A stretch of DNA of 32,833 nt from Butyrivibrio sp. (GCA_017470505.1 JAFUYO010000006.1:1-32833); one strand, 5' to 3'; positions 23,036 through 31,387 are shown, counted from the first letter of the stretch. Notes: generated from the letters alone by a model not told the origin. Made by a program: numbers and translations.

Positions 23036-24469
23036 ATGGTAATTCAGCACAATCTTGCAGCAATGAATGCGGACAGACAATTTGGAATAACGAATCGCAG
23101 ACAGGCGAAAAGCTCTGAGAAGCTTTCGTCCGGCTACCGTATTAATCGTGCTGCCGATGATGCTGCAGGACTTGCTATCTCAGAGAAAATGAGAAGGCAG
23201 ATAAGAGGGCTCACACAGGCTTCTGAAAATGCACAGGACGGCGTATCGATGGTCCAGATTGCAGACGGTGCAATGGCTGAAGTACATGATATGCTCCAAA
23301 GAGGCAATGAGCTGGCAGTAAAAGCAGCTAACGATACTCTCACAAACGAAGACCGCAAATACATCCAGTCCGAAATTGACTCCCTGAAGTCAGAAATTGA
23401 TGCAATAAGAGAAAAGACGACTTTCAATGAGATATTTGTCCTCAAAGGACAAGAGCCGACAGAGAAGGAAGTTGCAGTTGAGATAACAGGCGGACTTCCC
23501 GGGTGGGTTGCGATAGATTCCTCTTCTGCGGCAGATAAACACTATGCGGCTGAGTATACGACGAATGTTCCCTATACTTTGAACGGGAATCCGGGAACTG
23601 CACAGATAAAGCACGCTGCATCTGAAATAGATTTTTCTGCCTTTACGGAAAATAATCGCTCTGAGCTGATAGATCAGGGCTTTTACTGCACCTGCTGCAC
23701 CTGCGACGATCACTACAGCATCAAGTTTACTGATGGGAAAAGCGGCGTTGAAACAAGTGGAAGGCATTATATCTACAATGTAGATATCAGCAGCGCGACG
23801 AGTGGAAAAGACGTCGTTGATGCCATACTTAACGTAACAGGCGGGCGCCCCAATAATCATTACACGATGTTTACCAACGACCCGTCATATGAATCCAAAC
23901 TGATAATCTATGATGGCAGAAGCAAGGAAGAAAATGCATATCCCGGAGCCACCTATGACACCACGGAATGGATCCCGTATATGCAGGCTTTTAATACAAA
24001 GCCCTCAGGCAATAAAGGTCAGCTCGCTCCGGGTGTTGCCACAGCAAAGACAGAGACAACCCCTGATACCAAGCACCTTATTTTACAGGTTGGATCAGAA
24101 AACAGCGTTGATGACGAGCTGCCTATCGAGCTTCCATATATTTCCGCAAAAACCTGCAGCGTGGATCTTGTCAGTGTTATGAGCCATAAGGCGGCAACAA
24201 GTGCAATCGACAGCTTTAAGGCAGGACTTGCGTATGTCAGTCATGAGAGAAGCAGGATGGGATCCTACCAGAACCGTCTTGAGCATATCATAAAGAATCT
24301 GGACAATGTGGTTGAGAATACTCAAAGTGCCGAGTCCCTGATCCGCGACACCGACATGGCAAAAGAGATGGTGAAGTACTCAAACAACAACATCCTCGCC
24401 CAGGCGGGGCAGTCGATGCTGGCGCAGGCGAACCAGACAAATCAGGGAGTTCTCTCGCTCCTTCAGTAA
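23036..24469 (+). CDS. Flagellin 2, with a cysteine cluster in its variable domain
   Basis: A 477-residue filament protein divergent from flagellin 1. The conserved N-terminus (MVIQHNLAAMNADRQFGI, SSEKLSSGYRINRAADDAAG) covers residues 1-140 and the conserved C-terminus about the last 75. The final 41 residues are identical to those of flagellin 1 (from RDTDMAKEM to SLLQ), and the DNA there is also very similar. The variable middle is shorter and contains C218, C220, C221, C223 and H226 in FYCTCCTCDDHY, plus another Cys in ISAKTCSVDL. Cysteines are rare in flagellins; the cluster could bind metal or form disulfides on the filament surface. The start at 23036 follows AAAGGA by 8 nt. An ERIC-like repeat begins one base after the stop codon, and a terminator follows that. 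Confidence 0.95.
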   Translation: MVIQHNLAAMNADRQFGITNRRQAKSSEKLSSGYRINRAADDAAGLAISEKMRRQIRGLTQASENAQDGVSMVQIADGAMAEVHDMLQRGNELAVKAANDTLTNEDRKYIQSEIDSLKSEIDAIREKTTFNEIFVLKGQEPTEKEVAVEITGGLPGWVAIDSSSAADKHYAAEYTTNVPYTLNGNPGTAQIKHAASEIDFSAFTENNRSELIDQGFYCTCCTCDDHYSIKFTDGKSGVETSGRHYIYNVDISSATSGKDVVDAILNVTGGRPNNHYTMFTNDPSYESKLIIYDGRSKEENAYPGATYDTTEWIPYMQAFNTKPSGNKGQLAPGVATAKTETTPDTKHLILQVGSENSVDDELPIELPYISAKTCSVDLVSVMSHKAATSAIDSFKAGLAYVSHERSRMGSYQNRLEHIIKNLDNVVENTQSAESLIRDTDMAKEMVKYSNNNILAQAGQSMLAQANQTNQGVLSLLQ

Positions 24470-24537
24470 GAAACTGTAGCGAAATAACCTGAAAAATCAC
24501 TCTGTGTAAGCCGTTCAGTTAATTCTGCTACAGTTTC
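24470..24537 (+). repeat. ERIC-like inverted-repeat element, copy 2 (short form)
   Basis: 68 bp: the terminal repeats GAAACTGTAGC and GCTACAGTTTC with their inner arms (AAATAACCTGAA and TTCAGTTAATTC), but no core. The termini read GAAAC/GTTTC where the other copies read GGAAC/GTTCC, so both arms changed together. The element abuts the flagellin 2 stop codon. Confidence 0.85.
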
Positions 24538-24544
24538 ATAATGT

Positions 24545-24576
24545 GGGCATGGCCGGGGCTGTGCTCCATTTTTTTG
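24545..24576 (+). terminator. Terminator of flagellin 2
   Basis: A GC-rich stem GGGCATGGCC/GGGCTGTGCTCC with G-U pairs is followed by ATTTTTTTG. Confidence 0.7.
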
Positions 24577-24708
24577 CCCATTTCTCATAAGTTTACGGAT
24601 ATTTTATGGAATTATATGAGGTTTTAGGGTAAAATAACTTTGTATGTACTATATTTAGGTTAAAAAGTATTTACACACACAACAATTTGTTTTCTTTGAG
24701 GAGGGTGT

Positions 24709-27180
24709 ATGAAGAAAAAGAAATTACCTTTTGATAAGGATCTGTTCAAGAGAAGCGTCCAGTACAATGTAAAGACTCTTTACAGAAAGACCATGGATGA
24801 GGCTACGGACCAGGAGCTGTACCAGGCAGCAGCCTACGCCATCAAGGACGCCATCGTTGACCACTGGATGACAACCCAGAAGGCAGCAGATGAGCAGGAT
24901 CCCAAGATCGTATATTATATGTCCATGGAGTTCCTCATGGGCAGAGCTTTCGGAAACAACCTTATAAACCTTCAGGCGTACAAGCCTGTAAAAGAGGCTC
25001 TCGACGAGCTCGGTATAGACGTTAACCTTGTTGAGGACCAGGAGCCCGACCCCGCGCTTGGAAACGGCGGTCTGGGAAGGCTTGCAGCCTGCTTTCTGGA
25101 TTCACTGTCAACACTCGGATACATGGCTTACGGCTGCGGTATCCGCTACAAATACGGAATGTTCCGCCAGAAGATCAAGGACGGCTATCAGGTAGAAGCG
25201 CCCGACAACTGGCTCGAGAACGGCAATCCCTTTGAACTCAGGAGAAATGAGTACGCCAAGGAGGTCAAGTTTGGCGGCTATGTAAATATGCACACCGACG
25301 AGCGCGGCAGAACCGTGTTCACACAGGAAGGGTACCAGGTTGTTAAGGCGGTTCCCTATGACCTTCCTGTAGTCGGCTACGGCAACGGCGTTGTAAACAC
25401 GCTCCGCATCTGGGACGCTGAGCCTGTCCAGTGCTTCCAGCTTGATTCCTTTGACAAGGGCGACTACCAGAAGGCTGTTGAGCAGGAGAACCTTGCCAGC
25501 CAGCTCTGCGAAGTCCTCTACCCCAACGACAATCACATCGCAGGAAAAGAGCTTAGATTAAAGCAGCAGTATTTCTTTATCTCTGCTTCGGTTCAGACTG
25601 CGCTCAAGAGATATTTAAAAAAGCACGAGGACATCAGAAAGTTCTACGAAAAGGCAGTGTTCCAGTTAAACGACACTCACCCGACCGTTGCGGTTGCAGA
25701 GCTCATGAGACTTCTCATGGACGAGTACTATCTCACATGGGACGAGGCGTGGGATGTAACAACAAGGACCTGCTGCTACACCAACCACACCATCATGGCA
25801 GAGGCTCTTGAGAAGTGGCCGGTAGATCTTTTCCAGAGGCTTCTTCCCAGAATTTATCAGATCGTTGACGAGATCAACAGAAGATTTGTAGACCAGATCA
25901 TGCGTCAGTACACAGGCAGCGCAGGAATAGATGTCCAGGCCAAGATCAGGAGCATGGCTATTCTCTATGACAACCAGGTCAAGATGGCGCACCTGGCAAT
26001 CGTCGGCGGGCACTCAGTAAACGGCGTTGCCAAGCTCCACACCGAGATCCTCAAGGAGAGAGAGCTTCGCGACTTCTACGAGATGATGCCCGAGAAGTTC
26101 AACAACAAGACAAACGGAATCACACAGAGAAGATTCCTTCTGCACGCCAACCCGCTTCTCGCAGACTGGGTAACAGACAAGATCGGCGACGGCTGGATCA
26201 CAGACCTCTCCGAGATGGGCAAGCTCAAGGAGTATGTAAACGACAAGAAGGCTCTCGAGGAGTTCATGGAGATCAAGTACAAGAACAAGAAGCGCCTTGC
26301 AGCTTACATCAAGGAGCACAACGGCGTCGAGGTCGATCCCAAGTCCATCTTCGATGTGCAGGTAAAGAGACTTCACGAGTACAAGAGACAGCTCCTCAAT
26401 ATCCTTCAGGTAATCCACAAGTACAAGGATATCAAGGCGCACCCCGGAAAAGATTTTTATCCCAAGACATACATTTTCGGAGCAAAGGCAGCAGCCGGCT
26501 ACCTTACAGCCAAGCTCACGATCAAGCTCATCAACTCTGTGGCTGAGGTTGTGAACAACGATCCCGATATCAAGGGAAGGCTCAAGGTTGTCTTCATCGA
26601 GGACTACAAGGTATCAAACGCTGAGCTCATCTTTGCTGCAGCTGATATCTCGGAGCAGATCTCGACAGCAAGTAAAGAGGCTTCCGGAACCGGCAACATG
26701 AAGATGATGTTAAATGGCGCAGTTACGCTCGGAACTCTTGACGGAGCAAACGTCGAGATCGTGAACGAAGTCGGCGAGGAGAACGCCTTCATCTTCGGAC
26801 TCACATCCCAGGAAGTCATGGAGTATGAGAAGCATGGCGGATACAATCCTATGGACATCTACAACAGCGATCCCAACGTCAAGCAGGTTCTCGACAGCCT
26901 TGTAGACGGAACCTTCTCACATGACAGAGAGCTGTTCAGACCGCTCTACAACTGCCTGCTCAACACCATTAATTCCAACAAGGCAGACCAGTACTTCATC
27001 CTCAAGGACTTCGAGGCATATCTCGAGGCTCAGAGGAGGATCTCAGACGCCTACGCTGACAAGAAGCGCTGGGCCAAGATGTCACTTTTGAACACGGCAT
27101 GCTGCGGCAAGTTCTCATCAGACAGAACCATCCAGGAGTATGTTGACGAGGTATGGCATCTGGATAAACTGACGGTATAA
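24709..27180 (+). CDS. glgP: Glycogen/starch/alpha-glucan phosphorylase
   Basis: Releases glucose 1-phosphate from alpha-1,4-glucans with phosphate, in the cytoplasm. It has 823 residues, the standard length for this PLP enzyme family. Family signatures in order are YYMSMEFLMGRAF near 64, DPALGNGGLGRLAACFLDSL near 108, QLNDTHPTVAV near 317, FDVQVKRLHEYKRQLLN near 545, and EASGTGNMKMMLNGAVTLGT with the PLP lysine at about residue 665. The start at 24709 is fixed by GAGGAGG. Codons are strongly biased to C and G at the third position, as expected for a highly expressed gene. It appears monocistronic, ending at its own terminator before a convergent AraC-type gene. Glycogen versus maltodextrin as main substrate cannot be told from sequence. 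Confidence 0.97.
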   Translation: MKKKKLPFDKDLFKRSVQYNVKTLYRKTMDEATDQELYQAAAYAIKDAIVDHWMTTQKAADEQDPKIVYYMSMEFLMGRAFGNNLINLQAYKPVKEALDELGIDVNLVEDQEPDPALGNGGLGRLAACFLDSLSTLGYMAYGCGIRYKYGMFRQKIKDGYQVEAPDNWLENGNPFELRRNEYAKEVKFGGYVNMHTDERGRTVFTQEGYQVVKAVPYDLPVVGYGNGVVNTLRIWDAEPVQCFQLDSFDKGDYQKAVEQENLASQLCEVLYPNDNHIAGKELRLKQQYFFISASVQTALKRYLKKHEDIRKFYEKAVFQLNDTHPTVAVAELMRLLMDEYYLTWDEAWDVTTRTCCYTNHTIMAEALEKWPVDLFQRLLPRIYQIVDEINRRFVDQIMRQYTGSAGIDVQAKIRSMAILYDNQVKMAHLAIVGGHSVNGVAKLHTEILKERELRDFYEMMPEKFNNKTNGITQRRFLLHANPLLADWVTDKIGDGWITDLSEMGKLKEYVNDKKALEEFMEIKYKNKKRLAAYIKEHNGVEVDPKSIFDVQVKRLHEYKRQLLNILQVIHKYKDIKAHPGKDFYPKTYIFGAKAAAGYLTAKLTIKLINSVAEVVNNDPDIKGRLKVVFIEDYKVSNAELIFAAADISEQISTASKEASGTGNMKMMLNGAVTLGTLDGANVEIVNEVGEENAFIFGLTSQEVMEYEKHGGYNPMDIYNSDPNVKQVLDSLVDGTFSHDRELFRPLYNCLLNTINSNKADQYFILKDFEAYLEAQRRISDAYADKKRWAKMSLLNTACCGKFSSDRTIQEYVDEVWHLDKLTV

Positions 27181-27190
27181 GGAAATAAGC

Positions 27191-27229
27191 AAAATGGCTA
27201 TCCGTGCTAGCACGTGATAGCCATTTTTT
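27191..27229 (+). terminator. Terminator of glgP (possibly bidirectional)
   Basis: AAAATGGCTATC (27191-27202) pairs with GATAGCCATTTT, followed by Ts. It lies between convergent glgP and the AraC-type gene. The minus-strand T-run is weaker. Confidence 0.9.
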
Positions 27230-27271
27230 GAAATGTATTTCAAGAATGTTCACTGTCATATAACCGTATCA

Positions 27272-28186
27272 TCAATTCGGGTCGTTGGAGCTTAAGTGCC
27301 GTTCCTCGATGAGCTGCTCCACCTGCTTTAACTGTTCTTTGCTGCCGGCTTTTGTGTCGCTCTTTGGCAGGGTTTTCCTGTATGCCGAGGGCGACATGTT
27401 TTTTTCCTGCTTGAAGGCCTTGGAAAATACTAGAGGGTCCGTGTAGCCGCAGGATATAGCGATGGACTCGATGGGGAGCTTTGTCAGCTGCAACAGTTCC
27501 GTCGCCTTGGCTATGCGGTAGCTGGTCAGGTACTGCTGCGGCGATATCCCAAGGGTCTTTTCAAAGAGGGTGTAGAGGTAGCTGCGGTTGATGCAGACGT
27601 AGTTCGCGATGTCGGTGACCTTGATGGGGTTGCAGTAATTGCTCCTGACAAAGGCCTGAGCCTTGGTGACGTAGTCGTTGCCGCTTCCCGAGTCGCTCCG
27701 TGCGGTTACGCTGATGCCCGATGCGATGACAGACAAAAACATTGACAGGAGCCCGTTTCTGCGCAGCACGTCCTCCACGCTAAAGGTGTTGTGGTCCATC
27801 ATGTCCTTGACGAGGTCATAGATTGTCTTTGATGCGTCGGACTTAAAGACGGGCTGCTGGAGTGAGAGGCCAAGCTGTGAGACTATCTGAGACGCCCTCC
27901 TTCCGCCAAAGCCGATCCAGGTGTAGGTCCAGGGGTCGTTTTCGTCGGAGACGTAGTAGGCGAGCTCGTCGGGGACGATGAGAAAGCCGTAGCCCTCTTT
28001 CAGCGGATAGTTCTTGCCGCCTATGGTAAAGAGCCCCTGGCCGCTCAAGCAGAAATGTATCATGTAGTGGGGCTTTAGAGCGGGTCCGAAGCTGTGCCCT
28101 GGCAGAGTCTGCGACAGACCGCAGCAGTACACATAGAGGTCATCTGATTCTTCTGTATTAAATAAGAGTTTGTACGCTTTTTCCAT
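27272..28186 (-). CDS. AraC-family transcriptional regulator
   Basis: A 304-residue regulator with an N-terminal cupin-like sensor domain (residues 1 to about 150, including HYMIHFCLSGQGLFTIGG and YPLKEGYGFLIVPDE) and a C-terminal pair of helix-turn-helix motifs at about 190-290. The first is TDIANYVCINRSYLYTLFEK; the second includes IESIAISCGYTDPLVFSKAF followed by SPSAYRK. The layout matches sugar-responsive MsmR-type regulators of raffinose or galactoside use; galK lies about 3 kb away, but no direct link is shown. The start at 28186 (ATG, MEKAYKLL) is chosen with no ribosome binding site visible, because -10 TATAAT at 28198-28193 predicts a transcript starting at this very codon. An in-frame TTG at 28192 would overlap the promoter. 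Confidence 0.88.
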   Translation of the reverse strand: MEKAYKLLFNTEESDDLYVYCCGLSQTLPGHSFGPALKPHYMIHFCLSGQGLFTIGGKNYPLKEGYGFLIVPDELAYYVSDENDPWTYTWIGFGGRRASQIVSQLGLSLQQPVFKSDASKTIYDLVKDMMDHNTFSVEDVLRRNGLLSMFLSVIASGISVTARSDSGSGNDYVTKAQAFVRSNYCNPIKVTDIANYVCINRSYLYTLFEKTLGISPQQYLTSYRIAKATELLQLTKLPIESIAISCGYTDPLVFSKAFKQEKNMSPSAYRKTLPKSDTKAGSKEQLKQVEQLIEERHLSSNDPN

Positions 28187-28192
28187 AAGCAA

Positions 28193-28221
28193 ATTATAAG
28201 GTTTATGAGCGCCTTGGGCAA
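28193..28221 (-). promoter_or_regulatory. Promoter of the AraC-type gene (predicted leaderless)
   Basis: Minus strand: -35 TTGCCC (28221-28216), a 17-bp spacer and a perfect -10 TATAAT (28198-28193). A start 7 bp downstream is 28186, the A of the ATG. Confidence 0.65.
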
Positions 28222-28250
28222 TTGTGTTTTGCGCGGAATTACTGTAAAAT
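28222..28250 (+). promoter_or_regulatory. Promoter of the xpaC-like gene
   Basis: -35 TTGTGT (28222-28227), a 17-bp spacer and -10 TAAAAT (28245-28250). Its -35 directly abuts the -35 of the divergent AraC-type promoter with no base between them. Confidence 0.65.
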
Positions 28251-28275
28251 TAATGATGGCGTTATCGGCTGGATT

Positions 28276-29544
28276 ATGGCCGGTGAAATATCGGGTTTAC
28301 GGGATTTGAAATCTCAAATATACCTGATTGAGAGGACAAGTGTTTTGCAGAAAGATATTCAGGATTTTTTAAAAGCGGGAAACGACATATTGAACAGCGT
28401 TTCCAGTGCCATAGACAGAAATGATTACTCGACGCTCCACTCAGATGTCGCAAGGGTAGTGAAGAGCGTGAGCGTTGAGAGAAAGACCACCTATTCGAGC
28501 CAGAGGCAGCAGCAGGGCAGGCAGGTAAACGCAGGTTCAAGGCAGCCTAAGTTCAGACCTTTTTTTCAGAAAAGAGTCAGCAAATATCTGGGCGTTCCTG
28601 AGATGACTTTTAGCGCGTGTATCGGTTTTTTTGACCTTGTGTTTCTTCTGGGGATTTCGGCGACAGGGAGTGTTCCGGGGATTGTCGTATCGGCGCTGAT
28701 ACTTGCGGGATGTGCAGCTCTTTTCGTAAGGGGGCTCAATAAGTTCAAGCTATCGAAGAGTTTTTACCAGTACGGCAATATCCTGAAGGATGCTGAGTAC
28801 TTCAACATCACGGACCTTGCCAAGGCTGCGCTCAAGACTGACAAAGAGGTGCTTAAGGATATCAAGAACATGATCAAAGAGGGGTTCCTTCCGAGGGCGA
28901 GGCTCGACAGGACAGAGAAGACCTGCATGATCACAGACAGGGCCTACGAGCAGTACCTTGGCGCCGAGCAGGACAGAGAGGCGAGGGAAGCCAGGGAGAA
29001 GGCGAGCGAGGAGGCCAGGATCGAGGAGGCGAAGAGGCAGAACGCCGAGTATGCGAATCTCCCAACTGGTGCTGTCAAGGTTCTTGAAGAGGGCAGGGAG
29101 TACGTCGATTTTGTGAGGGCCATAAACGACAGGATCCCCGATAAGGTGCTCTCGGACAAGCTGGACCGGCTTGAGAACATCATGAACAGGATTTTTGCCC
29201 AGGTTAAAAAAGATCCATCCAGCGCGGAAGACTTAAGAAAGCTGATGAACTACTATCTTCCCACCACTAAGAAGCTCTTAAATGCCTACGTGGAGCTGGA
29301 CAAAGAGCCTGAGGTCGGAGACAATATATTAAAGACCAAGAAGGAGATCGAGGGGGCGATGGATACCATCAATACAGCTTTTGAGAGCCTTCTCGACAGC
29401 CTGTTCCAGGATATGGCCTGGGATATCTCTTCGGACATCTCCGTCATGAAGACCATGATGGCGCAGGACGGACTCACCGTTGAGGGTCGGGGAATCTCAT
29501 CGCAGATGGCAAGCCAGTCGCAGACACAGGCTAAGGAACTGTAG
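28276..29544 (+). CDS. XpaC-family membrane protein (5-bromo-4-chloroindolyl phosphate hydrolysis protein)
   Basis: 422 residues. After a polar N-terminal part, a hydrophobic segment at about residues 107-150 can form a membrane hairpin (FSACIGFFDLVFLLGIS and GIVVSALILAGCAALFV). The remaining 270 residues are cytoplasmic and helical, with the family-typical core EYFNITDLAKAALKTDKEVL, a short Arg/Glu coiled coil (DREAREAREKASEEARIEEA) and LMNYYLPTTKKLLNAYVEL. XpaC genes commonly lie next to telA, as here; the biochemical role is unsettled despite the name. The start at 28276 fits the promoter at 28222; the ribosome binding site is weak. The last codons and the TAG stop lie in the end of an ERIC-like repeat, so insertion of the repeat probably reset the C-terminus. 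Confidence 0.85.
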   Translation: MAGEISGLRDLKSQIYLIERTSVLQKDIQDFLKAGNDILNSVSSAIDRNDYSTLHSDVARVVKSVSVERKTTYSSQRQQQGRQVNAGSRQPKFRPFFQKRVSKYLGVPEMTFSACIGFFDLVFLLGISATGSVPGIVVSALILAGCAALFVRGLNKFKLSKSFYQYGNILKDAEYFNITDLAKAALKTDKEVLKDIKNMIKEGFLPRARLDRTEKTCMITDRAYEQYLGAEQDREAREAREKASEEARIEEAKRQNAEYANLPTGAVKVLEEGREYVDFVRAINDRIPDKVLSDKLDRLENIMNRIFAQVKKDPSSAEDLRKLMNYYLPTTKKLLNAYVELDKEPEVGDNILKTKKEIEGAMDTINTAFESLLDSLFQDMAWDISSDISVMKTMMAQDGLTVEGRGISSQMASQSQTQAKEL

Positions 29545-29699
29545 CAGAATTACTTAGTTATTTGACGCAGGATGCTTTTCTGAGAGCAAGGAAGAAAACG
29601 TAGCCGTAGCGGGCTACGGCGAGGCTTTCTGACGCAGCTGTCGGGAAAGCAGACAAGTCAAATGACTAAGTTAATTCGCTACAGTTCCTAAGTGAGGCG
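29534..29699 (+). repeat. ERIC-like inverted-repeat element, copy 3 (complete)
   Basis: About 166 bp with both ends intact: AGGAACTGTAGC at the left and GCTACAGTTCCT at the right, flanked by TAA on both sides. Inner arms ACTTAGTTATTTGA and TCAAATGACTAAGT pair. The core aligns with copies 1 and 4, but its hairpin is CCGTAG-CGGG-CTACGG instead of ACAATG-CGGG-CATTGT. It lies between the xpaC-like gene and telA and supplies the stop codon of the former. Confidence 0.92.
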
Positions 29700-29791
29700 T
29701 TCCGGGTGGCGTGCCGATTGACGACAACGACGCAGATGACGGTAACAGTTTCTAAAGATTTTCACACATAGATAACAGGAGGATGGACAAT

Positions 29792-30949
29792 ATGGGAGCA
29801 GAATTAGAATTTGGTGCGGCACCGGCAGCACCCACACTTGAGTTTGGGGCTGAACAGGCGCAGGAGGCACCCGCAGCAGCAGAACCTGCCAAGGAGCAGA
29901 CAAACGGCAATCTTGCCATGGAGGCGCAGCTGTCGCCCGAAGAGCTCAAGCAGGTTGAAGAATTCAGCAAGCAGATAGACATCGCAAACAGCGCAGGCGT
30001 CATGAACTACGGTGTCGGAACACAAAAGAAACTGGCGGATTTCTCCGAGAAGGCCATTGAGAATGTCAGGACCAAGGACATGGGCGAAGTCGGAGATATG
30101 ATAACAAACCTCGTTGTAGAGCTCAAGAGCTTTGACGTTGAGGAGAACGAGAAGGGCTTCATGTCTTTCTTCAAGAAGAGTGCCAACAAACTCGAGGGGC
30201 TGAAGGCCAAATATGCCAAGGCAGAGACCAACGTGCAGACAATCGCGAATGAATTGGAGAGGCACCAGGTAACTCTTTTAAAGGATGTCGATACGCTCGA
30301 TAAGATGTACGAGCTCAACCTCAACTACTACAAGGAGCTCACAATGTACATCCTCGCCGGCAAGAAGAAGCTCGAGGAGGAGAGAAGCACGACCCTCGTA
30401 GAGCTCCAGAAGAAGGCGGAGGCATCGGGACTTCCTGAGGATGCAGAGGCAGCCAAGGATTTTGCCAACAAGTGCGACAGATTTGAGAAGAAGATATACG
30501 ACCTTGAGCTCACGAGGACTATCGCAATGCAGACCGGCCCTCAGATCCGTATGGTACAGAGCTCAGACACAGTGATGGCTGAGAAGATCCAGTCAACGAT
30601 TGTCAACACTATCCCTCTCTGGAAGAACCAGATGGTAATCGCCATGGGCATTGAGCACGCTACCCAGGCAGCCAAGGCAGAGCGCGAGGTCAACGACATG
30701 ACCAACCAGCTCCTTCGCAAGAACGCCGATGCGCTCAAGACAGCAACCATCGAGAGCGCCAAGGAGGCGGAGAGAGGCATCGTTGATATCGAGACATTAA
30801 AGCACACCAACGAGTCCCTAATCTCAACACTTGACGAGGTGCTCAAGATCCAGACCGAGGGCAAGCAGAAGCGCCACGAAGCTGAGGCAGAGCTCTCCCA
30901 GATTGAGAACCAGCTCCGCGACAAGCTCCTCGAGGCCGCCAAGAACTGA
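29792..30949 (+). CDS. telA: TelA/KlaA-family toxic anion resistance protein
   Basis: A 385-residue soluble protein of the TelA family, linked genetically to tellurite and other toxic-agent tolerance, with no agreed enzymatic role. After an Ala/Pro/Glu-rich N-terminus that repeats LEFGA twice, the rest is nearly all alpha-helical. Family-typical stretches are FMSFFKKSANKLEGLKAKYA (about residues 125-145), LDKMYELNLNYYKELTMYIL, GPQIRMVQSSDTVMAEKIQS and IPLWKNQMVIAMGIEHATQA. The start at 29792 is preferred: AGGAGG (29777-29782) directly abuts an earlier ATG at 29783, which leaves no spacing, while 29792 has 9 nt. It lies downstream of the xpaC-like gene with an ERIC-like repeat between, and no terminator other than the repeat itself is seen, so co-transcription is likely. 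Confidence 0.93.
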   Translation: MGAELEFGAAPAAPTLEFGAEQAQEAPAAAEPAKEQTNGNLAMEAQLSPEELKQVEEFSKQIDIANSAGVMNYGVGTQKKLADFSEKAIENVRTKDMGEVGDMITNLVVELKSFDVEENEKGFMSFFKKSANKLEGLKAKYAKAETNVQTIANELERHQVTLLKDVDTLDKMYELNLNYYKELTMYILAGKKKLEEERSTTLVELQKKAEASGLPEDAEAAKDFANKCDRFEKKIYDLELTRTIAMQTGPQIRMVQSSDTVMAEKIQSTIVNTIPLWKNQMVIAMGIEHATQAAKAEREVNDMTNQLLRKNADALKTATIESAKEAERGIVDIETLKHTNESLISTLDEVLKIQTEGKQKRHEAEAELSQIENQLRDKLLEAAKN

Positions 30950-30992
30950 CGAAAAAATCTTTGTTCTTAGGAACTGATGAATAAGGATGTAA

Positions 30993-31153
30993 TTTTCAAT
31001 ATAGTTGACTTTTTGAAAAATCTTTATTACTTTTCCCGTTTTTGAGGGCTGTTTTTGAGGGATGTTTTCAATATATTAGAGTTTTTGAAAATCTTTACTA
31101 CTAAAAAGGCGTTTTGGTAGTAAAGATTTTCTTATTTTCACATATATTGAAAA
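30993..31153. repeat. AT-rich dyad with partial direct duplication
   Basis: Outer TTTTCAATATAT (31065-31076) pairs with ATATATTGAAAA (31142-31153). Inside it a perfect 15-bp stem GAAAATCTTTACTAC (31087-31101) pairs with GTAGTAAAGATTTTC (31117-31131). The left arm is repeated in degraded form at 30993-31030. The central loop resembles those of the 175-bp dyads at 16671 and 31184. It may also terminate telA transcription. Confidence 0.85.
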
Positions 31154-31183
31154 AGTGAACTAAATGGGGCATTTCATTTTTTA

Positions 31184-31358
31184 TTTGACCCTTTTGAGGC
31201 AAATTTACATGTGTTTTTCGGGTGATATTTCAGTATATGGGATTCCGTAAAAAATTTGACCCCTGAAATGACGTTTTAGGGATCAAATATTTTTTGCAAG
31301 AGCAAATAGTGAAATTGGGCTTCTGAAAATGGGTCAAAAACAGAGAAAAAGGGTCAAA
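31184..31358. repeat. 175-bp AT-rich dyad repeat, copy B
   Basis: Same architecture as copy A: outer TTTGACCC (31184) and GGGTCAAA (31351), middle TCAGTATA (31230) and AATAGTGA (31305), inner TTTGACCC (31255) and GGATCAAA (31280). Offsets 0, 46, 71, 96, 121 and 167 are identical in the two copies. An additional GGGTCAAA occurs at 31331. No ORF is present. Confidence 0.88.
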
Positions 31359-31387
31359 ATTTCAACGAAGAGGTTCCCCTTAACATT

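Noticed and set aside
23036-24469. Flagellin 2 as a flagellinolysin (protease-bearing flagellin)
   Set aside because: No HExxH motif is present in the variable domain; only a Cys/Asp/His cluster is seen.
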